Part shown: positions 31,956 to 35,290 of the stretch, piece after piece
How the letters are laid out: the number at the start of each line of letters is the position of its first letter
Position numbering within the stretch: position 1 is the first letter of the stretch
DNA from: an uncultured Gordonibacter sp.
GTDB lineage: Bacteria > Actinomycetota > Coriobacteriia > Coriobacteriales > Eggerthellaceae
Reading direction: 5' to 3'
DNA length: 35,290 nucleotides
Assembly: GCA_904420575.1 (NCBI GenBank)
Contig: CAJFVW010000162.1
Coordinates: forward strand, 1 to 35,290
Position numbers and translations under genes: made by a program
The notes under the pieces: model-generated
Told to the model about the DNA's origin: nothing
What the model saw: only the letters and a program-made list of their open reading frames with translations
Database searches by the model: none

Positions 31956-32918
31956 ATGGAATGCATGAAGGCTGCCGCAGACGGAGGTAGCAGCGACAGC
32001 GGCGCAGACACGTTCGGCGCGGGCGCGGGTTTCCCGCTTGCCGGAGACGATCCATGCGATGCGGGCGTGGACCTGCAGGCCTCGCGTGCGGAAGGTCGCG
32101 CTGGTCACGGCGATCTCATGGGACGGCGCCAGTTCGTCGCGGGTGCAGCGCTTGCGGGTTTCGCTGTGGCGGGAAGCCTGGTCGCAACGGGGTGTTCTGC
32201 AGGGAAGGACGCCCAGCAAGCGTCTTCCGACCAACAACCCATCGACGGGGAGGGCGGCCCGGCCGCAGAGGGAGGCGCGGGAGGCGCAGGGGCGCCTGCC
32301 GTGCCTGGCGACGCTTCAGGCCACAAACCCCTTCCCGCGCCCGAGGCCGACCCGGAAAGCCCCTTCGGCGTGGACGCGAACGTCAACGTGGGCACCATCG
32401 ACCAGTGGCTTGGCCGCGAAGACGTGGCCTACCGCGACATGCGCCTGTTCTTCGACCCTGCCGACTACGCCTCCATCGGCGGTGACCCCAACCTGACGGC
32501 CACCGTGGAGGGCTTCAAGGTGGTGCCGTTTCCCTATTTGGCCACCCTGCCGCCCCTTCCCGTGGCGAACGCCTACGATGGGCAGACGGCATGGACGGTG
32601 GAATGGGCGGACGACGGCTCCATCGTGTCGGCCACGCCGAACTTCCGCGAGTCGGGGCCGCTTCTGGACGAGCTTTTCCCCAAGGACAAGGCCATCTTCC
32701 TGATGTGCGGGGCGGGCGGCTACGCGGGGCAGGCGAAGACGCTGCTCGTGCATTTGGGCTGGAATGCCGACAAGCTGTACAACATCGGCGGCTTCTGGAA
32801 CTACACGGGCGACCGCGCCGTGCAGCTCATTACCACGGACGCTTCAGGCCAGCCTCTCCATTGCATGTGGCGTGCCGACACGGCCCCTCTCGACTTCGCC
32901 TGGATGCACGCGCGCTGA
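31956..32918 (+). CDS. Tat-exported rhodanese-like lipoprotein
   Basis: 320 residues from this start. A Tat signal MGRRQFVAGAALAGFAVAGS with Cys in A-T-G-C lies ~57 residues in, which is an unusually long n-region. A later ATG at 32118 would give a normal signal but has no ribosome site, while ATG 31956 has AAAGGGGA 6 nt upstream. After a Gly/Pro/Ala-rich linker comes a rhodanese-type domain (~135-320) with C-G-A-G-G-Y-A-G as active-site loop and I-G-G-F-W-N-Y after it. Such proteins move sulfur or bind related ligands outside the cell. It follows the split flavoprotein by 97 nt and ends one base from the convergent LuxR gene. An ATG at 31848 overlapping the previous gene is less likely. Confidence 0.75.
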   Translation: MECMKAAADGGSSDSGADTFGAGAGFPLAGDDPCDAGVDLQASRAEGRAGHGDLMGRRQFVAGAALAGFAVAGSLVATGCSAGKDAQQASSDQQPIDGEGGPAAEGGAGGAGAPAVPGDASGHKPLPAPEADPESPFGVDANVNVGTIDQWLGREDVAYRDMRLFFDPADYASIGGDPNLTATVEGFKVVPFPYLATLPPLPVANAYDGQTAWTVEWADDGSIVSATPNFRESGPLLDELFPKDKAIFLMCGAGGYAGQAKTLLVHLGWNADKLYNIGGFWNYTGDRAVQLITTDASGQPLHCMWRADTAPLDFAWMHAR

Positions 32919-32919
32919 C

Positions 32920-34683
32920 TCACGCCGTGGCGGAGGCGGCGGCTTCGGTTTCGGCGGGCGCGGGGCTGGTTGGCGCGGCGTCGGCCGACGGGGCGTCGCT
33001 GCGGACGAGGTCGATGATGTCTTGCTTGGAATGGACGTCCAGCTTCTTGTAGAGGCGCTTGATGTGGGTCTTGGCCGTGTTCTCGGAAACGTCGAGCGCG
33101 GTGGCCACGTCGGTGGTGGAACGGCCCTGCGCCAACAGCTCGAACACCTGCTGCTCTCGCTTCGTGAGGCGGTGCTGCTCCGCCAGCTGCTTGCAGGCGG
33201 GCGGTAGCGCCTCGGGAGGCTCCTGCCCGGCGACCAGGGGCTGCCGCATGAGGGCCGTCAGCTCGGCGCGCGTGTGCACGTCGCAGGCGCGGTAGATCTT
33301 CTGAGCGTGGTACTTCACGGCGCTTTGCGACAAATACAGGTCCTGCGCGATGCGCGCGATGGTGCGCCCTTCCACCAGCTGCTTGAATATCCTCGTTTCC
33401 TGCTCGTTCAGCCGGTACGCCTGGGCCACCTGGTCGAGCGGCGCGACGGGTTCCAGCGCGGCCGCGCCGCTTGTGGCCTCGGCCGTCTGGCCGTCGTCCC
33501 CGCGCGGTTGGCGCAGGCGCTCGTCGGCGTGAAAAGAGCCGGTTGACGTGGTGCGCAGGCGCGGCACCCGGTCACGGCCGACAAGCCAGGAGGCGCCGAT
33601 GGTGAGCAGGTACAGGCAGCCCATCCCGATGACCGCGAACGCGGTGTTGGTGCCGGGCAGGTACACCGCGCAGGCGGTTCCCAGCCCCGTGCCCACGAAA
33701 AGGCAGAACAGCGACACCACTTCGCTTGCCGCATAGAGGGGCACCGAAGCGATGCGCGCCGCCTTGCACACTTCGGCAATGGTGCAGGAAAGAATGATGC
33801 CGCACATCATGTAGCCCGTCGTGGCCAAGGTGCCGGCTATGGCGGGCGGGACGGCGTCGAACAGCCCCGGCAGCACCAGGAAGCCGAGCGCGGAAAGCGG
33901 CAGCGCCACGCGATAGCTGCTTTCCAGCTTGAGCGGCTGGCGATACGCCAAGGCGGGCACCGACATGATCACAAGCACGCCCGCCGACACGGCCAGCACC
34001 AGGTATTGCTGGAACGTCGGGTCGCCCACGCTCTGTTCCGACATGCGCGACACGAAGCCCGACACCAGGGCGAACAGGCCGACGGCCAGCACTCCTTTCC
34101 CGATGAGCGGCACGACGTCGGCGGCCTGGTCGGACAGGGCGTGCTCGAGGGTGCGTTCGGGCTTCAGGAAGGCGACGCACGTGCTCGATCCCAGAAACGC
34201 CGCCATGGTCACCGGGAGGTACCACGCCACGGGCAGCGTCAGCACGAGCGCGCACAGCGCGGTGGCCCCCGCGTGGCTTCCCAGGATGTACAGATAACTC
34301 TGCCGGTACGTGAGCTGCGGAAGCACCGAGAGCCACATGAGGCTGAGCAGCGCCTGCGCGCAGCCGATGCAGGCTGCTCCCAGAAACGCCACGGGCGCGA
34401 GCGTGAGACCCCACGGGTCGGCCACCAGGGCGAACCCTGCCAGACCCAAAACGGCGGCGGCGATTCCCGTGGGACGCGGCGAAAGCGGTTCGCTGGTACG
34501 GCGCCAGAACAGCACGGCCACGCCTACGTACATGGCGACGCGCACGGCCATGGTCGCGGTGGAATACGCGGTGCCGTCGAACGTGGGCAGCGCGGCGAAC
34601 GCCGTCGTGGCGTGCAGGCTCAGTATGTTGGAAAGCAGGAGCAGCGCGAATCCTGCCAAAGGCGCGCGAGCGCGCAATCTCAT
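32920..34683 (-). CDS. Membrane-bound LuxR-type regulator with two tandem HTH domains
   Basis: 587 residues. About twelve hydrophobic segments fill residues ~8-375. Two separate LuxR/GerE HTH domains follow: first at ~422-478 (LNEQETRIFKQLVEGRTIAR, then SQSAVKYHAQKIYRACDVHT), second at ~503-560 (LTKREQQVFELLAQGRSTTD, then SENTAKTHIKRLYKKLDVHS). The second ends with an Ala/Pro/Glu-rich tail of ~27 residues. Two DNA-binding units in one chain could bind a two-part operator; direct GGGTGA repeats 30 bp apart lie in the divergent promoter (34811 and 34841). ATG 34683 has AGAGG 6-7 nt upstream; the frame runs on upstream only as a shadow. It is divergent from the 34961 flavoprotein and convergent with the rhodanese gene, so it may control one or both. 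Confidence 0.9.
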   Translation of the reverse strand: MRLRARAPLAGFALLLLSNILSLHATTAFAALPTFDGTAYSTATMAVRVAMYVGVAVLFWRRTSEPLSPRPTGIAAAVLGLAGFALVADPWGLTLAPVAFLGAACIGCAQALLSLMWLSVLPQLTYRQSYLYILGSHAGATALCALVLTLPVAWYLPVTMAAFLGSSTCVAFLKPERTLEHALSDQAADVVPLIGKGVLAVGLFALVSGFVSRMSEQSVGDPTFQQYLVLAVSAGVLVIMSVPALAYRQPLKLESSYRVALPLSALGFLVLPGLFDAVPPAIAGTLATTGYMMCGIILSCTIAEVCKAARIASVPLYAASEVVSLFCLFVGTGLGTACAVYLPGTNTAFAVIGMGCLYLLTIGASWLVGRDRVPRLRTTSTGSFHADERLRQPRGDDGQTAEATSGAAALEPVAPLDQVAQAYRLNEQETRIFKQLVEGRTIARIAQDLYLSQSAVKYHAQKIYRACDVHTRAELTALMRQPLVAGQEPPEALPPACKQLAEQHRLTKREQQVFELLAQGRSTTDVATALDVSENTAKTHIKRLYKKLDVHSKQDIIDLVRSDAPSADAAPTSPAPAETEAAASATA

Positions 34684-34806
34684 AGGTAACCTCTTCTTCG
34701 GGCGACCGCTTTCCCCTGCCACTATGGTACTCGACGTTCGCCGTTTTGCGTGGAGTTCTCCATGAGAGATAGCGCATTGCGCTTCGCAATCAGGCGATTT
34801 TGGCCG

Positions 34807-34846
34807 TTTCGGGTGACAAATTCGGTGGTTGGTCGTGTTTGGGTGA
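34807..34846 (+). promoter_or_regulatory. Direct repeats in the divergent promoter region
   Basis: TTTCGGGTGA (34807-34816) and GTTTGGGTGA (34837-34846). The shared GGGTGA cores are exactly 30 bp apart, about three helical turns. They lie between the tandem-HTH LuxR gene and the flavoprotein gene. Confidence 0.45.
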
Positions 34847-34960
34847 TGGCTCTTTTTCGGACGGGACCCTATGCTGGCGTTCGCCGGCGGCCCTGAAGAG
34901 GAAGTCCCGAAGGGGGACGGTCGCGCGGCACGTTTCGTCAATCTAGGGAAGGGGACGAAC

Positions 34961-35290
34961 ATGGAAGACATGAAGATCACCCGCAGGTCGTTTCTGGGCC
35001 TGGGCGCCACCGCCGCCGTGGTGGCAGGCGCCGGGCTGGCCGGATGCGCTCCGGCCGCGAAGGACGACCCGGCCAAGGGCGCGTCGGCGGGTGGCGACGC
35101 CGCGGCTCCGGCAGCAAACGGCAATCCGACGGAATTCACCCCGTCGTGGATGAACCCGCCCGAGCCCATCGACGACTCCACGGTGGCGGAGACCATCGAC
35201 GTCGACGTGTGCGTGGTGGGCCTCGGCTTGGCCGGCGTGTGCGCGCTGCGCGAGGCTGCCGATTCCGGTGCGAAGGTCATCGGCATCGAG
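34961..35290 (+). CDS. Tat-exported FAD-dependent reductase, N-terminal part (cut by window end)
   Basis: 110 residues visible. The Tat signal RRSFLGLGATAAVVA (R8-R9) with lipobox LAGC (C29) is nearly the same as in the 2620 protein. An Asp/Ala-rich linker follows, then the FAD Rossmann segment VDVCVVGLGLAGVCALREAA ending in G-I-E, where the ribose-binding acidic residue is expected. AAGGGG lies about 6-7 nt before ATG 34961. It is divergent from the tandem-HTH LuxR gene with 277 nt between starts. Membership of the fumarate reductase flavoprotein family is clear; the substrate and the C-terminal domains lie outside the window. Confidence 0.88.
   Translation, partial: MEDMKITRRSFLGLGATAAVVAGAGLAGCAPAAKDDPAKGASAGGDAAAPAANGNPTEFTPSWMNPPEPIDDSTVAETIDVDVCVVGLGLAGVCALREAADSGAKVIGIE

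Noticed and set aside
1-35290. CRISPR arrays, tRNA or rRNA genes, transposases, prophage genes
   Set aside because: None recognised on reading both strands. The tandem repeats at 4687-4749 are too few and lack spacers. GTTCGA at 19453 resembles a T-loop motif but has no tRNA fold around it.

Overview
The window is GC-rich, gene-dense bacterial chromosome. Its content points to a gut actinobacterium of the class Coriobacteriia, family Eggerthellaceae (Eggerthella, Gordonibacter and relatives). It holds many paralogous Tat-exported flavoprotein reductases (fumarate/urocanate reductase type), each next to a membrane-bound LuxR-type regulator. It also holds a TAXI-type TRAP transporter and an NrfD-linked respiratory module. 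No rRNA, tRNA, CRISPR array, transposase or phage gene was seen. The family assignment is inference from gene content; no 16S or marker gene is present.

Layout: (1) 2-706, 3' end of a glutamate decarboxylase gene. (2) 779-9335, two divergent LuxR/flavoprotein pairs (779-2320 with 2620-4428, and 5886-7616 with 7890-9335) around an XRE-type membrane regulator (4878-5465). (3) 9793-13167, a PAS-GAF-GGDEF-EAL protein, a DUF2148 ferredoxin-domain protein and a DUF2871 membrane protein. (4) 13287-19376, a minus-strand TAXI/TRAP operon with an RmlD-like SDR, divergent from a LysR gene that is followed by a universal stress protein. (5) 19595-22931, a third divergent LuxR/flavoprotein pair. (6) 23240-24658, a short GntR regulator and an SPFH protein. 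(7) 25014-29508, an apparent respiratory module: a triheme c-type lipoprotein with a sulfite-oxidase-type molybdopterin fold, a second protein with the same fold, a stand-alone dimerisation-type domain on the opposite strand, a Tat-exported four-cluster ferredoxin and an NrfD-like membrane anchor. (8) 29683-32918, a flavoprotein split over two genes with a zinc ribbon at the break, then a Tat-exported rhodanese-like lipoprotein. (9) 32920-35290, a LuxR-type regulator with two tandem HTH domains, divergent from a flavoprotein that runs off the window.

How the parts may work together: the Tat-lipoprotein flavoproteins are probably terminal reductases that act outside the membrane on different small organic electron acceptors. 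Each adjacent LuxR membrane protein probably switches its partner on when the substrate is present. The NrfD/ferredoxin/heme/molybdopterin-fold module would connect the menaquinone pool with another extracytoplasmic redox reaction.

The most interesting points are the zinc-ribbon-split flavoprotein (29683-31858), the molybdopterin-fold proteins with Sec-type instead of Tat signals and a detached antiparallel domain gene (25014-27717), the tandem-HTH LuxR protein, a 12-G tract beside a perfect -10 box upstream of the EAL gene, and a shared GTATCATA operator-like motif at the GntR gene and the respiratory module.
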